DNA of 64,000 bases from Pedobacter sp. SL55 (GTDB taxonomy: Bacteria > Bacteroidota > Bacteroidia > Sphingobacteriales > Sphingobacteriaceae), in the NCBI RefSeq assembly GCF_026625705.1, contig NZ_CP113059.1:2170001-2234000 (forward strand). Direction: 5' to 3'. Below are positions 1 through 10,900 of the stretch, one piece after another. Every line of letters begins with the position of its first letter. Position 1 is the first letter of the stretch. The translations under genes were made by a program, and so were the position numbers. The notes beneath the pieces were generated by a model. The model was not told the origin of the DNA, searched no databases, and saw only the letters and a list, made by a program, of their open reading frames with translations.

Positions 1-1
1 T

Positions 2-2461
2 GCCTTAGAAACCATCACTGTAAATGATAGGTTCAATGCTTTTGTGATGAAAAAAGACGTGGGGGTTTTTGGAGGTTTTGCAGGAACGGAAACTTCTAAG
101 GCCAATAGAGATTTTGTAGCAAACACATCGGTTTTAAGTGGAAATATAGGTAACGAAGCTATTGATACCGATAACACGTACCACGTAGTTATTGCAGCTG
201 ATGATTTGGGAACTGCTAAATTAGATGGTTTTACCATTACTAAAGGATATAGCAGTGGTACAGGAACTACCTCTGCTGTTACCGTAAATGGCAGGGCTAT
301 TCCAGCGAGCCGTTCGCCGGGGATCATCAGCTATTATAGCAGTGCTGAGTTTGTAAACCTCATCATCACAGAAAACGTTAACGCATCTACGGATCAAAGT
401 GCTGGCGCAATTTATATTTTTTATGGGTCGCCTAAATTCACTAAAGTTCAATTTATCAATAATCGAACGGTTTCTACTGCTGGTGGGGCCATATTTGTAT
501 TTGGTTCTACTACACTTCGTAGTCAACCAGAGTTTAACGAAGTAGATTTTATAGGTAACCAAGGTATTTCAGGGGGCGCTGTTGTTATTTCGGCCTATGG
601 CGAGTTAAAATTCAACAAGTGTAAATTCATCAATAATAAAGCCCTTACTACCAATGGTGGCGCTATACACATGTTTTCTGCTACAGCCACTGCTGAAATA
701 AAAGATTGTACATTTTCTGGCAATCAAGCAACGGTTAGCGGAGGCGCCATTTACAACGGTTACAATTTACCAATTACCATTTCTGGTTCTACTTTTACCA
801 ATAACATAGCTACTACTGGTTTTGCAGGCGCTATTTATGCCGTAGGTAAGTTAAGTATTGAAAAAGGAGAATTTACTGGAAACAAATCATCTGCTGGCTC
901 GGCTGGGGCAATTTACTTAGGCACTAACACCAACGAAATAAATATTGAAGGAAATACTTTTAAAGACAACGAGGCTGCTAAAGAGGCGGGTGCTATTTAT
1001 GTAACTTCGGCTAGCCCAATAATTAAGAACAATAGATTTTACAACAACAAAGCGGTAGATTTTGGAGGAGCTATTTATACTTTGGGCGGTTTGCCAAGCT
1101 CTTTGAGCGCACCTACCATTGTTGGAAATATTTTTTATGCCAATACAGCAACAAGCGCTACAGGCTTGGGCGGTGCAGTTTATATCGGCGATAATAGCGC
1201 TCCTTTAATTGTAAATTCAACGCTGTATGCAAACACAGCAGATAAAGGTGGTGCTATTGGATTATCAAATGTTAGTGTTTTAGCCAAGGTTTATAATAGC
1301 ATTATTTACGGTAATACAGCAACAGATGCCACCACTACAGATATCTATGGTGCAAGTACCGATAATTTAGATATTCAGTACACACTTACGCAAAACTATG
1401 GTACAAATGGTGCTGGCGGCAATATTGTAGGCAGTGATCCCGAGTTTGCCAGTGTAGATGTTGCAAACAATAATTTTTTAAAGTTAACGGAAGATAGTTG
1501 GGCAGTAAACGCTGGTAATAACAATATGGTTCCAGCAACTGCCACAGTAGATATTGCGGGTGTAAATAGGATTATGCACGCTGTAGTTGATTTGGGAGCT
1601 TTAGAATACGATGGGGATTTGCCTCCACCATATACGGTAGATATTGACGAAAATTCGCCTGTTGGTACTTATGTAGGCAAGCCAACATCTAGGTTGGGCG
1701 GCACATTAACCTGGGAGTTTTTCTCTGGAAATATTAATGATGCCTTTGCTATTAATGCAACCACTGGCGAAATTACTGTGAATAAGAGTACCGAGCTAGA
1801 TTACGAGACGAAAAGTATTTTTAATTTATTTCTAAAGGTTAGCAACAACTTTGGTTTGGTTCAAAATCTGCCGGTGTTGGTAAATTTGAATAACTTGATG
1901 GAAAAACCTCAGGCGCCGCAGCTAACTAATCCTAAGGTTAACGATGTGATCATAAGCTACCGTCCTAAGTTAATAGGCGTGGCAGAGCCACTAAGTACAA
2001 TTACAGTTTACGTTGATGGTGTAGCTTACGGTACAACCGCTTCTTCGGATCCTTTGGGTAATTGGAGATTAGATTTTTTGGATGAGGTTACTCCTGGCAC
2101 ACACTCTTTTCACGTGGTAGCAAGTAATGCCTCTGGAACCAGTGAGGCAAGCGATGCTGTTACCGGTACTTTTAAATTATACACAGGGCAAGTGGTGGTA
2201 AGTAATATCCTTACGCCAAACGGAGATGGCAAGAACGACCTTTGGATAGCTCAGGATTTGTCATTAATGTACCCAAAAAATGAAGTGACAGTGTATGATA
2301 AGTCGGGTAGGGTAGTGTTTCAAAAGTCAAACTATCAAAATGATTGGGATGGTACCTTCAACGGCACTCCGTTACATACCGGTACGTATTATTACCACAT
2401 CAAAATTGGAAATGACCTGAAACCAATTAAAGGCACACTTACCATATTGAGAGGAAGATAG
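2..2461 (+). CDS. T9SS type B cargo, beta-helix surface protein (5' end outside window)
   Basis: This is a large secreted surface protein whose N-terminus and signal peptide lie before the window: the frame is open from base 2, and the first in-window start codon (GTG, then ATG, near base 44) falls inside a conserved segment shared with the paralogue at 4348. The first 500 or so residues are imperfect parallel beta-helix repeats with recurring GGAIY strands. A cadherin-like domain (DENSPVG, ITVNKSTELDYE), an Ig-like domain and an 85-residue gliding-motility-type C-terminal domain (LTPNGDGKNDLW, WDGTFNG) follow. That last domain is the type B sorting tail, which sends cargo through the type IX system. 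The PorP/SprF gene directly downstream fits, because type B cargo usually has such a partner. The ligand is unknown; adhesion is a guess. Confidence 0.88.
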   Translation, partial: ALETITVNDRFNAFVMKKDVGVFGGFAGTETSKANRDFVANTSVLSGNIGNEAIDTDNTYHVVIAADDLGTAKLDGFTITKGYSSGTGTTSAVTVNGRAIPASRSPGIISYYSSAEFVNLIITENVNASTDQSAGAIYIFYGSPKFTKVQFINNRTVSTAGGAIFVFGSTTLRSQPEFNEVDFIGNQGISGGAVVISAYGELKFNKCKFINNKALTTNGGAIHMFSATATAEIKDCTFSGNQATVSGGAIYNGYNLPITISGSTFTNNIATTGFAGAIYAVGKLSIEKGEFTGNKSSAGSAGAIYLGTNTNEINIEGNTFKDNEAAKEAGAIYVTSASPIIKNNRFYNNKAVDFGGAIYTLGGLPSSLSAPTIVGNIFYANTATSATGLGGAVYIGDNSAPLIVNSTLYANTADKGGAIGLSNVSVLAKVYNSIIYGNTATDATTTDIYGASTDNLDIQYTLTQNYGTNGAGGNIVGSDPEFASVDVANNNFLKLTEDSWAVNAGNNNMVPATATVDIAGVNRIMHAVVDLGALEYDGDLPPPYTVDIDENSPVGTYVGKPTSRLGGTLTWEFFSGNINDAFAINATTGEITVNKSTELDYETKSIFNLFLKVSNNFGLVQNLPVLVNLNNLMEKPQAPQLTNPKVNDVIISYRPKLIGVAEPLSTITVYVDGVAYGTTASSDPLGNWRLDFLDEVTPGTHSFHVVASNASGTSEASDAVTGTFKLYTGQVVVSNILTPNGDGKNDLWIAQDLSLMYPKNEVTVYDKSGRVVFQKSNYQNDWDGTFNGTPLHTGTYYYHIKIGNDLKPIKGTLTILRGR

Positions 2462-2506
2462 GCTGCGTCAAAATGTCGAAAAAAAATGATTGTTAACCAA
2501 ATTACA

Positions 2507-3385
2507 ATGAGAAGAAATAACATTGCTCTTATATCGCTTTTAGCTTTAATATTTTTAATTACCAATAAAACAACGGCACAGGTAAGCCCGCCTATGTCTA
2601 TGTATTACCTAAACGAATATTTGTATAATCCTGCTATGGCAGGTAAAATACAAGGGCTAAACTTGGGGCTTTCTTATAAAAATAACCTAACTGGCAGCAA
2701 CGGGCAAACGGTAGGCAATACCATCACAGCAGATTATGGATGGGGAAAGAGCGGTTTCGGTATTTTTGTGAATACCGATAAGGACGGCTTACTTAACGTA
2801 AACAGATTTGCTGCTTCGTATGCTTATGATGTGCAACTATCCGAAACTGGAAATTTAAGGTTTGGAATATCGGCAGGTGTTACCACGCTAAAAGTTAACA
2901 CGGGAGATATTATTGGCGATGCTACCGATTTGTTGCCAGCACAATATGACGATTATGTTTTTGATGGCGACTTGGGAGCGCATTACACCAATGATAAGTT
3001 AAGTTTAAGTGCAGTTGCGCCAAATTTACGTAACCTCATTTATTCAGATAATGTGAGTGATGGCTACAACTATAGCAAATTTTATTTTTCGGCAGCTTAT
3101 CAATTATTGGATGGACCAGTAAAACTAACCCCAAAGGTTTTGTTTAGAGGGGTAGACGGCTACGACAGCATCATTGATGCTGGTATTAACGCACAATTTG
3201 CCGAAGACCAATTTAATTTATTGGCATTTTACCATAGTAGTAATAGCTTATCTTTCGGTATCGGTTTTAATCTTCTAAAAAAATATCAGATGCAGGCTTC
3301 TTACTCGCTTCCTATTAATAATAATCTTAAAAAATACACTTATGGGGCTGTAGAGTTGGGTTTAAGAGTGAATCTATCTAAATAA
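2507..3385 (+). CDS. PorP/SprF family type IX secretion outer-membrane protein
   Basis: This is a predicted outer-membrane beta-barrel of the PorP/SprF family. These proteins help secrete or anchor type B T9SS cargo such as SprB. The sequence opens with a clear signal peptide ([16 protein letters not shown], ending TTAQ) and the family hallmark [13 protein letters not shown], followed by alternating amphipathic strands. An ATG 21 bases upstream would add seven residues, but the inner ATG gives a cleaner signal peptide. It lies shortly after the type B cargo gene and is closed by a strong terminator, so the two probably form a cargo/partner unit. Its length, about 292 residues, is normal for the family. 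Confidence 0.9.
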   Translation: MRRNNIALISLLALIFLITNKTTAQVSPPMSMYYLNEYLYNPAMAGKIQGLNLGLSYKNNLTGSNGQTVGNTITADYGWGKSGFGIFVNTDKDGLLNVNRFAASYAYDVQLSETGNLRFGISAGVTTLKVNTGDIIGDATDLLPAQYDDYVFDGDLGAHYTNDKLSLSAVAPNLRNLIYSDNVSDGYNYSKFYFSAAYQLLDGPVKLTPKVLFRGVDGYDSIIDAGINAQFAEDQFNLLAFYHSSNSLSFGIGFNLLKKYQMQASYSLPINNNLKKYTYGAVELGLRVNLSK

Positions 3386-3391
3386 ATGCTT

Positions 3392-3427
3392 GCAAAAGGC
3401 CTCCGTGTGTGAGGTCTTTTGCTTTTT
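3392..3427 (+). terminator. Rho-independent terminator after porP/sprF-like gene
   Basis: A 12-bp stem (GCAAAAGGCCTC with GAGGTCTTTTGC, one G-U pair) and a 7-nt loop are followed by TTTTT. It separates the cargo/PorP unit from the sigma factor gene. Confidence 0.85.
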
Positions 3428-3603
3428 ACGTATGTTGATGATGTTAAAGGTGGCGAAAGCTTTCCTTTTTTTGTTTTTATAGGTTTTTGTATTGAAAAAA
3501 CAAAAAAGTTTTGATTAATAAATAAGGATTATTAATTTTAAGTAACCTAAACCACAAGCTAGCTAATTAGACTGTTACAGTTTATGCAGCACAACTTATT
3601 TTA

Positions 3604-4197
3604 ATGGCAGTTTACGATTTAACAGCAGAAAGGCTATTGTTAAAAGAGATCTCTGATGGGAATTCTTTGGCTTTTAATAAGATGTTTTGCCTTTACAGAG
3701 GCAAGATATTGGCTTTTGTAGATTCGTTTGTGCATAGCAAGGCCGACGCTGAAGAAATTGTCCAAGAAACTTTCTTGGTAATTTGGCAAAATCGAGAGAA
3801 ATTGTTAACGATAGAGCATCCACGTAACTATATCTATACCATTGCCCGTAACAAAACTTACGATTATTTGGCTAAAGTTAGTAGAACAGAAAAAACAATC
3901 AGTAATGCTTGGGTAAATACGTCTGTATCTCTTAATAACGTAGACGATCAAATTAATCTTAAAGAAAGTGCATTTTTGATTAACAAGGTTTTACAAACGC
4001 TTTCGCTCCAAAAGCAAGAAATTTTTAATATGAGCCGTAACCAGCACATGAGCCACGAAGAAATAGCCCAAGCTGTAGGTTTATCTAAAAGTCGCGTTAA
4101 AAATGTAATTGTAGAGGTGCTTAAACATTTAAAATATCATATTGCTAAACATCATATTGTAGTGTCTTTATTGATGCTGTTAAAATCTGTTTTTTAG
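3604..4197 (+). CDS. ECF RNA polymerase sigma factor (FecI-like)
   Basis: This is a sigma-70 family ECF factor of 197 residues, of the kind Bacteroidota use to control SusCD-type uptake loci. Region 2 is visible as DAEEIVQETFLVIWQNR and ARNKTYDYL; region 4 is visible as the helix-turn-helix MSHEEIAQAVGLSKSRVKN. The hydrophobic tail (VVSLLMLL) is typical of the Bacteroides-expansion family of ECF factors. A FecR-type anti-sigma factor and a TonB-dependent SusC receptor follow, so by analogy with FecI/FecR/FecA it should respond to substrate binding at the receptor. Unusually, a beta-helix cargo gene sits between this gene and fecR. Confidence 0.92.
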   Translation: MAVYDLTAERLLLKEISDGNSLAFNKMFCLYRGKILAFVDSFVHSKADAEEIVQETFLVIWQNREKLLTIEHPRNYIYTIARNKTYDYLAKVSRTEKTISNAWVNTSVSLNNVDDQINLKESAFLINKVLQTLSLQKQEIFNMSRNQHMSHEEIAQAVGLSKSRVKNVIVEVLKHLKYHIAKHHIVVSLLMLLKSVF

Positions 4198-4202
4198 TTT
4201 CC

Positions 4203-4249
4203 AAGCTTCTAATATATAGTGTAATAGTGCTTTTCTGAAGCTTTTTTAT
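4203..4249 (+). terminator. Possible weak terminator after the sigma factor gene
   Basis: The 7-bp arms AAGCTTC and GAAGCTT, separated by 27 nt, are followed by a T-rich tract. The long loop makes this a weak candidate; it could lower transcription into the downstream genes rather than stop it. Confidence 0.4.
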
Positions 4250-4347
4250 TTTCTATAATTTTTTTTCAAAAAAAATGTCGCTTAGGCGGTCCGTTGCTTA
4301 GTCTTATCAGTCTATATAAAACAACGAAAAACCTAAACCAACATTTT

Positions 4348-6612
4348 ATGAAAAAACTCTACTTTTTAATTCTTGTTTTGTTAGGCTCTCATTCGCTTTT
4401 TGCACAAACCATTCGGTATGTTACGCCTACAGGTTCTGGTAATGGTACAGGAAGTTGGGCAAATGCATCTTCTGATTTACAAGGTATGATAGATGAGCTC
4501 TCTAGTTTGGATGCAACTGCTTTCCCTGATAGACAGATATGGGTAAGTGCTGGAACTTACTATCCGACACAAAATGTGGCAGCTACTGCAGAGAATAGAG
4601 ATAAAGCTTTCGTATTAAAAAATGGTGTGAAATTATTTGGTGGATATAATGCTACCACTGGTGTTAGGGATCATGTTAATAATATATCGATTTTAAGTGG
4701 AGATTTAGGTGCGATTGGAGATAAAAGCGATAATTCTTATCATGTAATTACTGCTCGAGTTGATGATCTTAGTTCTGCTAAAGTAATTGTTGATGGTTTT
4801 ACAATTCGTGATGGTAATGCTAATGGTACAGGAAGTGTAACCGCTGGTGTTGTGCTAAATAGAAATCAGGGAGGTGCAATTAGCTTGCGTGGTACTGGCG
4901 CTTCAAAGCGGATAGAATTTCGTAATTTAGTGATTACGAATAATGAGTCGACTAATTTTGGTGGTGCGGTATATGCGCATATTTCTTTAAACGCCAACGA
5001 CACCGAAACCTTGTTATTCGATAATGTAAGGTTCGAGGCGAATAGCGCCGGTGATGATGGGGGAGCAATCTATTTTTTACGAGGAACTAACTCGCCTAGT
5101 GCTACAATCATTAACTCTTCATTTGTAGGAAACTTAGCGAATGGTAACGAGGGAGGAGCAATTTTTTCAAATAGCTCTTCAACTAAGTTAACTATAACGG
5201 GTTGTACATTTGATGGCAATAAGGCGGCAACTGGAGGAGCGATTAATGCTGCGGGAGTTACTAATATCACTAGTTCTGTTTTTAAAGATAATGAGACTAG
5301 TGGCAGTGGTAGTGCTGTTTATTTGGTTCATTCTGGACTTTCATCTACAATTGAGAAGACATCTTTTGAAGATAATACTTCAACCGGAAATTATGGTGCT
5401 GTATATTTTTCAAGTGGTACCACTACATTTACAGGTAAATTGGTAATTTCTGCCTCTAAGTTTATGCGTAACGTAACCTCGGCTGGTAGCGGAGGTGCAT
5501 TGTTTGTGTATTCTGGCGAGGTAAATGTCGCCAACTCACTTTTTGCTCAAAATGAGTCGAACGGATCTGGTGGAGGCGCAATATACATCGGTTCAGGAAC
5601 TGCTACTCCCTCTGTTGCAAAGTTGATAAATAATACTTTTTATGGAAATTTGGCTAATGGCACTGGAGTAGGTGGTGCGGTTGCCTATTTCAATAATAGC
5701 ACCGCAGTAAATATAGAATTTAATAACAATATTTTTAATGCGAATAGTGCAGGGGGAAGTGGTGACGATACTAGATCTCCTTTATTGGCTGCAGGTTCGT
5801 ACAAGAATAATTTGTTTCAATTAACTCGTGCCAATAATGGTTCGAACTTGGTTGGAAACGTTTCTGATGCGTCTCCCACCATGCTTTTTGTAAGCACAGA
5901 TCCTTCGAACTCAAATTTCTTAAAGCTTGTGGCGGGAAGTATCGCCTTGAACGCAGGTGGTAATTTATTGATATCTGGTGGTTTAGATCTCGATGGTAAC
6001 AGTCGTATTCGTGATGTTAACGTTGATATGGGAGCTTACGAGCTACAAATTGGAGATGATCCACTTCCTGTGGCGCTAACGTCATTTAGTGTTGCTAAAA
6101 AAGGATCAACCTCAGTAATCACTTGGAAAACCGAAAGCGAGCAGAACAACCAAAAATTTGTGATAGAGAGAGGTTCTTCAGCTACCAATTTTACTTTCTT
6201 TAAAGAAGTTGCTGGCGCCGGAGATAGTAGCACACCTTTAAGTTACACCGTAACCGATTTTACGCCGCTAGCTGGTACTAACTATTATCGCTTAACACAG
6301 TACGACAAAGACGGAACAGCAAAAGTGCTTGGAGTAGAAGCTGTAAAATTTGATTTCACTGTAGCAAAAACTTCTGTTTATCCAAATCCTGCAAGTTCTT
6401 ATGTAACCGTAAACTCAAATGCAGCAGAAGGTATTGTATCCTTAAATCTAATATCTTTGACAGGAAAAACCATATTGACCAATAATTACGCTCAGTTGGC
6501 TAATGAAAGTGTAAAACTTGAATTAGCCAATATACCTACTGGAACTTATATTTTGTGGATCAACAAAGGTAAGCCGAACGCAGAAAAGCAAACATTATTG
6601 GTCGTGAAGTAA
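4348..6612 (+). CDS. T9SS type A cargo, beta-helix surface protein
   Basis: This is a secreted protein of 754 residues. The start chosen is the ATG that gives a signal peptide (MKKLYFLILVLLGSHSLFAQ); an upstream in-frame start would put 18 extra residues ahead of it. The body is a parallel beta-helix with repeated GGAIY and GGAVY turns and many T, S and N residues. The end has a short fibronectin-like segment (VALTSFSVAKKGSTSVITW) and a type A Por secretion tail (YPNPASSYVTV, IPTGTYILWI). Its N-terminal half is clearly related to the protein at the start of the window (shared ILSGDLG/VLSGNIG, NSYHVI/NTYHVV and VDGFTI/LDGFTI positions), but the sorting tail belongs to a different class. It lies between the sigma and anti-sigma genes and may be part of the same regulon. 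Confidence 0.9.
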   Translation: MKKLYFLILVLLGSHSLFAQTIRYVTPTGSGNGTGSWANASSDLQGMIDELSSLDATAFPDRQIWVSAGTYYPTQNVAATAENRDKAFVLKNGVKLFGGYNATTGVRDHVNNISILSGDLGAIGDKSDNSYHVITARVDDLSSAKVIVDGFTIRDGNANGTGSVTAGVVLNRNQGGAISLRGTGASKRIEFRNLVITNNESTNFGGAVYAHISLNANDTETLLFDNVRFEANSAGDDGGAIYFLRGTNSPSATIINSSFVGNLANGNEGGAIFSNSSSTKLTITGCTFDGNKAATGGAINAAGVTNITSSVFKDNETSGSGSAVYLVHSGLSSTIEKTSFEDNTSTGNYGAVYFSSGTTTFTGKLVISASKFMRNVTSAGSGGALFVYSGEVNVANSLFAQNESNGSGGGAIYIGSGTATPSVAKLINNTFYGNLANGTGVGGAVAYFNNSTAVNIEFNNNIFNANSAGGSGDDTRSPLLAAGSYKNNLFQLTRANNGSNLVGNVSDASPTMLFVSTDPSNSNFLKLVAGSIALNAGGNLLISGGLDLDGNSRIRDVNVDMGAYELQIGDDPLPVALTSFSVAKKGSTSVITWKTESEQNNQKFVIERGSSATNFTFFKEVAGAGDSSTPLSYTVTDFTPLAGTNYYRLTQYDKDGTAKVLGVEAVKFDFTVAKTSVYPNPASSYVTVNSNAAEGIVSLNLISLTGKTILTNNYAQLANESVKLELANIPTGTYILWINKGKPNAEKQTLLVVK

Positions 6613-6634
6613 ATTAACGACAATAAATGTATAA

Positions 6635-7837
6635 ATGGACAAACAAGAGCATCAGATGACACTAGGAACAAACAACAGATTAGCGGAACTTTTCCAAAAG
6701 TATGTAGATAAGAGCATTACCGAAGAGGAATATGCGGAGTTGTTTGTTTACATCCGAAATCCGGAAACCAAAGAGCAGGTATTAGCTTTTATGGATGAGC
6801 ATAATAAAAAAGTACAATCTGATGCGCTTGTACACGAAATTGATTGGGATGGGATGTATCAAAACATTACCAGCCCAAAAAAGTCGGTTGGTCGTAAACG
6901 CTATGCTTTTTGGAAGTATGCTGCCGCAGCCGTTGTATTTTTAACAGTGGGAGCTACAATTTACTATGCTTCGCAGCCTGTAGTAAATAAAAAGCCGTTG
7001 GCCTACCATAACGATGTTTTGCCGGGGGGCGATAAGGCAACCTTAACCTTGGCAGATGGATCGCAGATTGCTTTAAGCCAAAATTCGACCGGACAGTTGG
7101 CTACGCAGGGCGATATCGCTATTCATCGAGATGCAAAGGGGCAAATTGTTTATATGGTAAAGGGAAACGAGCAAGACGATTCGGAGAAAATCAATACTTT
7201 GTCTACACCCGCTGGCGGTAAATTTAGCGTGGTTTTGTCTGATGGTAGCAAAGTTTGGTTAAATGCCTCATCTTCTATAAGGTTTCCTGCGGCTTTTTCA
7301 AAGCAAGCTAGAAGAGTAGAAATTAAGGGCGAAGCTTACTTTGAAATCGAAAAAGATGCTGCTAGACCTTTTTATGTAAATAATGGAAGCTCAGAAATTA
7401 AGGTATTAGGCACACATTTCAATGTAATGGCTTATCCAGATGAGTATCGTTCTGAACTTACTTTGCTCGAAGGCTCGGTGCAGTTTACCAAAAATGGCCA
7501 TTCGGAATTGTTGAAGCCTGGGAAGCAAATTTTGTTTACCGAAAACGATAACGAAACCAAACAAGTTAATGCCAATATAGAAGAAGTGATGGCATGGAAA
7601 AATGATCTTTTCGTTTTCAACAATACCAATATTGATGAAGTGATGAAAGAGTTGGTAAGGTGGTATGATGTTAAAGTGAAATTTGAGGGAGAAAAGCCGG
7701 ACATCTCTTTTACGGGTGTAATTCCTCGTAATGCCAATGTTTCTAAGGTGCTAAAAGCGCTAGAGCTTACTGGCGATGTAGTTTTTGGTATAGAAAATAA
7801 TGTAGTAACCTGCGAAAGAAAGAAGATGGCGAAATAA
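6635..7837 (+). CDS. FecR family anti-sigma factor
   Basis: This inner-membrane anti-sigma regulator of 400 residues is predicted to hold the ECF sigma factor until the SusC receptor signals. A cytoplasmic N-terminal region is followed by one transmembrane helix at about residues 92-112. The periplasmic FecR domain (LADGSQIALSQNS, LSDGSKVWLNASSSIRFP, VLGTHFNVMAY, LLEGSVQF) and a C-terminal DUF4974 segment (FNNTNIDEVMKELVRWYDV) come next. The length and domain order are normal. It lies 22 bases after the beta-helix cargo gene and upstream of susC, so sigma, cargo, fecR, susC and susD run in one direction. Confidence 0.93.
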   Translation: MDKQEHQMTLGTNNRLAELFQKYVDKSITEEEYAELFVYIRNPETKEQVLAFMDEHNKKVQSDALVHEIDWDGMYQNITSPKKSVGRKRYAFWKYAAAAVVFLTVGATIYYASQPVVNKKPLAYHNDVLPGGDKATLTLADGSQIALSQNSTGQLATQGDIAIHRDAKGQIVYMVKGNEQDDSEKINTLSTPAGGKFSVVLSDGSKVWLNASSSIRFPAAFSKQARRVEIKGEAYFEIEKDAARPFYVNNGSSEIKVLGTHFNVMAYPDEYRSELTLLEGSVQFTKNGHSELLKPGKQILFTENDNETKQVNANIEEVMAWKNDLFVFNNTNIDEVMKELVRWYDVKVKFEGEKPDISFTGVIPRNANVSKVLKALELTGDVVFGIENNVVTCERKKMAK

Positions 7838-7854
7838 AATAAAGAAGTAAAAAA

Positions 7855-7882
7855 GCCTTTCTCGGCGGCAACCAAGAAAGGC
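7855..7882 (+). terminator. Hairpin between fecR and susC
   Basis: Perfect 8-bp arms (GCCTTTCT and AGAAAGGC) stand just after the fecR stop codon. There is no clear T tract, so it may be an attenuator or an mRNA-stability element rather than a full terminator. Confidence 0.45.
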
Positions 7883-7946
7883 AGACTAGGCTTCAAAAAA
7901 TAATAAACAACAAGACTATTTATTCAAAACCCTTATATACAAATGT

Positions 7947-10900
7947 ATGAAAGAAAAAATACATTGTAGATTGTCGTGTGCTATTTTTAGTAACGATTTT
8001 TCGACTAAACCAAAACAACTATTTAAAAAAGCTTTACTGGTTATGAAGATCATTGCCGTAATAGTGTTTGTTTTTAGCCTGCATGTAAGTGCCAAAACTC
8101 TTGGCCAAAATGTAAGTATCAAAAAGGAAAACATTACACTAAAAGATGTATTTAAGGAACTGAGATCCCAAACAGGTTATTTTTTCATTTACAACAGTAA
8201 AGAAGTGGCTGATGGTAAAAAGGTCTCGGCCAATTTTTCTAATACGCCAATAGATGTTGTGCTAACCTCGGTATTAAAGGGTTTATCCCTAAGTTATACT
8301 ATCGAGGATAAAATCATTTCCCTTAAACCTGCAAGTACCACGTTACCTGCAAATACCCTATCGCCAATTGTACAACAAAATAGAACCATTACGGGTAAAG
8401 TAACCGATGGGGAAGATGGCTCTCCTTTAATTGGTGTTTCTATAAGAGTTAAGGGCTTACAGGTTGGCGCCATTTCCAATACCGATGGTAATTTTTCTAT
8501 AAGTGTTGGCCCTAATGATAAATTTTTGGTTTTCTCTTATGTGGGTTATGCTACTAAAGAATTAACATTAACTGCTGCTACAAAATATGAAATTGTTTTA
8601 GCTAAAGATAGTAAGCAATTAGAAGAAGTAGTGGTGGCTTTTGGAACTACCACTCGTAACGAACTTACCAATTCGGTAACCAAGATTTCTGCAAAAGACA
8701 TAGAACAAAGACCAATTAGCAACTTAAATTCTGCTATTGTTGGGGCTTCTCCTGGTGTGCAAACTACGGCGGGCAGTGGACAACCCGGCGAAGGGCCAGA
8801 GATTAGAATTAGAGGTTTTGGTTCGGTTACTGGAGATAATGCCCCGCTGTATGTACTAGATGGTGCTCCTTATGAAGGGGTAATCAGCAACATCAATCCA
8901 GAAGATATCGATAACATTTCTATCCTTAAAGATGCTTCTGCAACGGCATTGTACGGTGCTCGTGCTGCTAATGGCGTAGTTTTAATTACCACAAAAAAAG
9001 GAAATACCAATGGTAAAACTACTATTAGCGCAAAATTTACCCAGGCTTTCTCCGAGCGTGGCTTGCCTAATTACGAAACTTTAGATGCTTATCAGTATTT
9101 TCCTATTGTTTGGGAAGCCTTAAAAAATGGTACTTCTGGCTCGGCCGCCGCGGCTAGCCAAGATTTGAAAGGTTACGTTGGCTGGAACCCTTTTAACGTG
9201 GCGGATGATGAAATTGTGCTACAAAACGGACAGATGAACCCTAATGCAAGATTACTTTATCCAGATGATGTTCGCTTTAGGGAAGAACTGCAAAGACTGG
9301 GCATGAGAAGTGACATGTCTATTACACTTAGTGGAGGTTCTGCCAAAACAGATCACTATGTGTCGTTAAATTATTTAGATGAAAATGGATATGTAATCGG
9401 CTCTGATTTTAAACGCTTTTCGGGCAGACTTAGGGTAAATTCAACCCCTAGAGAATGGCTTAAATTCGGGTTAAACTTATTCGGTACTTACACCAAATCT
9501 GAGCAAGCCAATGAAAGTAGCGGTATCAACGAAAATCCTTTCTACATAGATTTAATTTTAGCACCAATCTATCCGGTTTATAAACACGATCCTGTAACAG
9601 GTGCTTATCTTTTGGATAACAGAGGAAATAAGATTTACGATCCGGGAGATTATCGCCCCTTGTTTACAGGAAGAAACGTCGTTTATGAGACAATTTACAA
9701 TAGTAATCAAGTAAAAAGAAATTCACTAAACGGAGTTGCCAATGTGGAAGCCAAATTTTGGAAAGACTTTAAATTTAGTTCTAACTTTAGTTTCACGCTG
9801 GGCAACTATAGAAGCAATGTATATGATAACAGTGTGATGGGCGATGCCGTTGGTGCGGGAAGAACTACTCGTACCAATAGCATAACTAACTACCTCAACT
9901 TTAATCAGTTGTTAACTTGGAATAAAACCATCAATAGGCACAAAATAAGTGTGTTAGTTGGACACGAGAATTACCTCAACTACTACGACTACCTTTCGGG
10001 ATCTCGAAGAAGTGAAGGTATTGCCGGTTTGTCGGTTTTAGACAATATGACCACCACTACGGCGCTAGGCTCTTATGATAGAGATTATAAAACCGAAGGC
10101 TATCTATCAAAATTAGACTATAGTTACAAGAGCAGGTACCTGTTCTCGGCTTCATTTAGAAGAGATGGTAGCTCTAGATTTGCCCCGCAGAGTAGATGGG
10201 GTAATTTTTGGTCTATCAGTGGAGCCTATAATATTGATAAGGAGCCTTTCTTCAAAGTGAAATGGATAGATATGCTAAAATTAAGAGCTTCTTACGGGGA
10301 AGTGGGAAATGACAGAACTGGCAGCTATTTTACTTACCAACGTTTATATACCTTAGGTTACAACAACGGTACCGAAGGCGGAGCAATTTTAACGCAGTCT
10401 GGTAATCCAAATTTGGTTTGGGAAGCCAACCAAAATGCCGATGTTGCCATTGAATTTTCTGCTTTGAAAAATAGAATTGGTGGTACTCTAGAAGCATTTA
10501 ACCGTCAGTCTAGTAACCTACTTTTTGCTGTAACAGTACCTTTAACCTCGGGTTTACTTACCTATAATGATAATTTCGGTAGCATGCGCAATCGAGGTAT
10601 AGAGGTGCAACTGAATGGTGTGCCTATTAAAACTAAATCCTTTAGGTGGAACGTAGATGTGAATTGGAGTACCTTCGAAAATAAAATACTAACCTTGCCT
10701 AGCTCTTATCAAGAAAGGGTAAGTGGTACTAAAAAGTATCAAACTGGTAAATCTCTATATGAGTTTTGGTTAAGAGATTGGTCGGGCGTAAATCCAGACG
10801 ATGGAAGTGTGCAGTATAAAGCTGCCGATGGCTCAACAACTACTACACTTGCGAATGCCGCATATTATTACGCCGGAAGCGCAATTCCTGATTATTTTGG

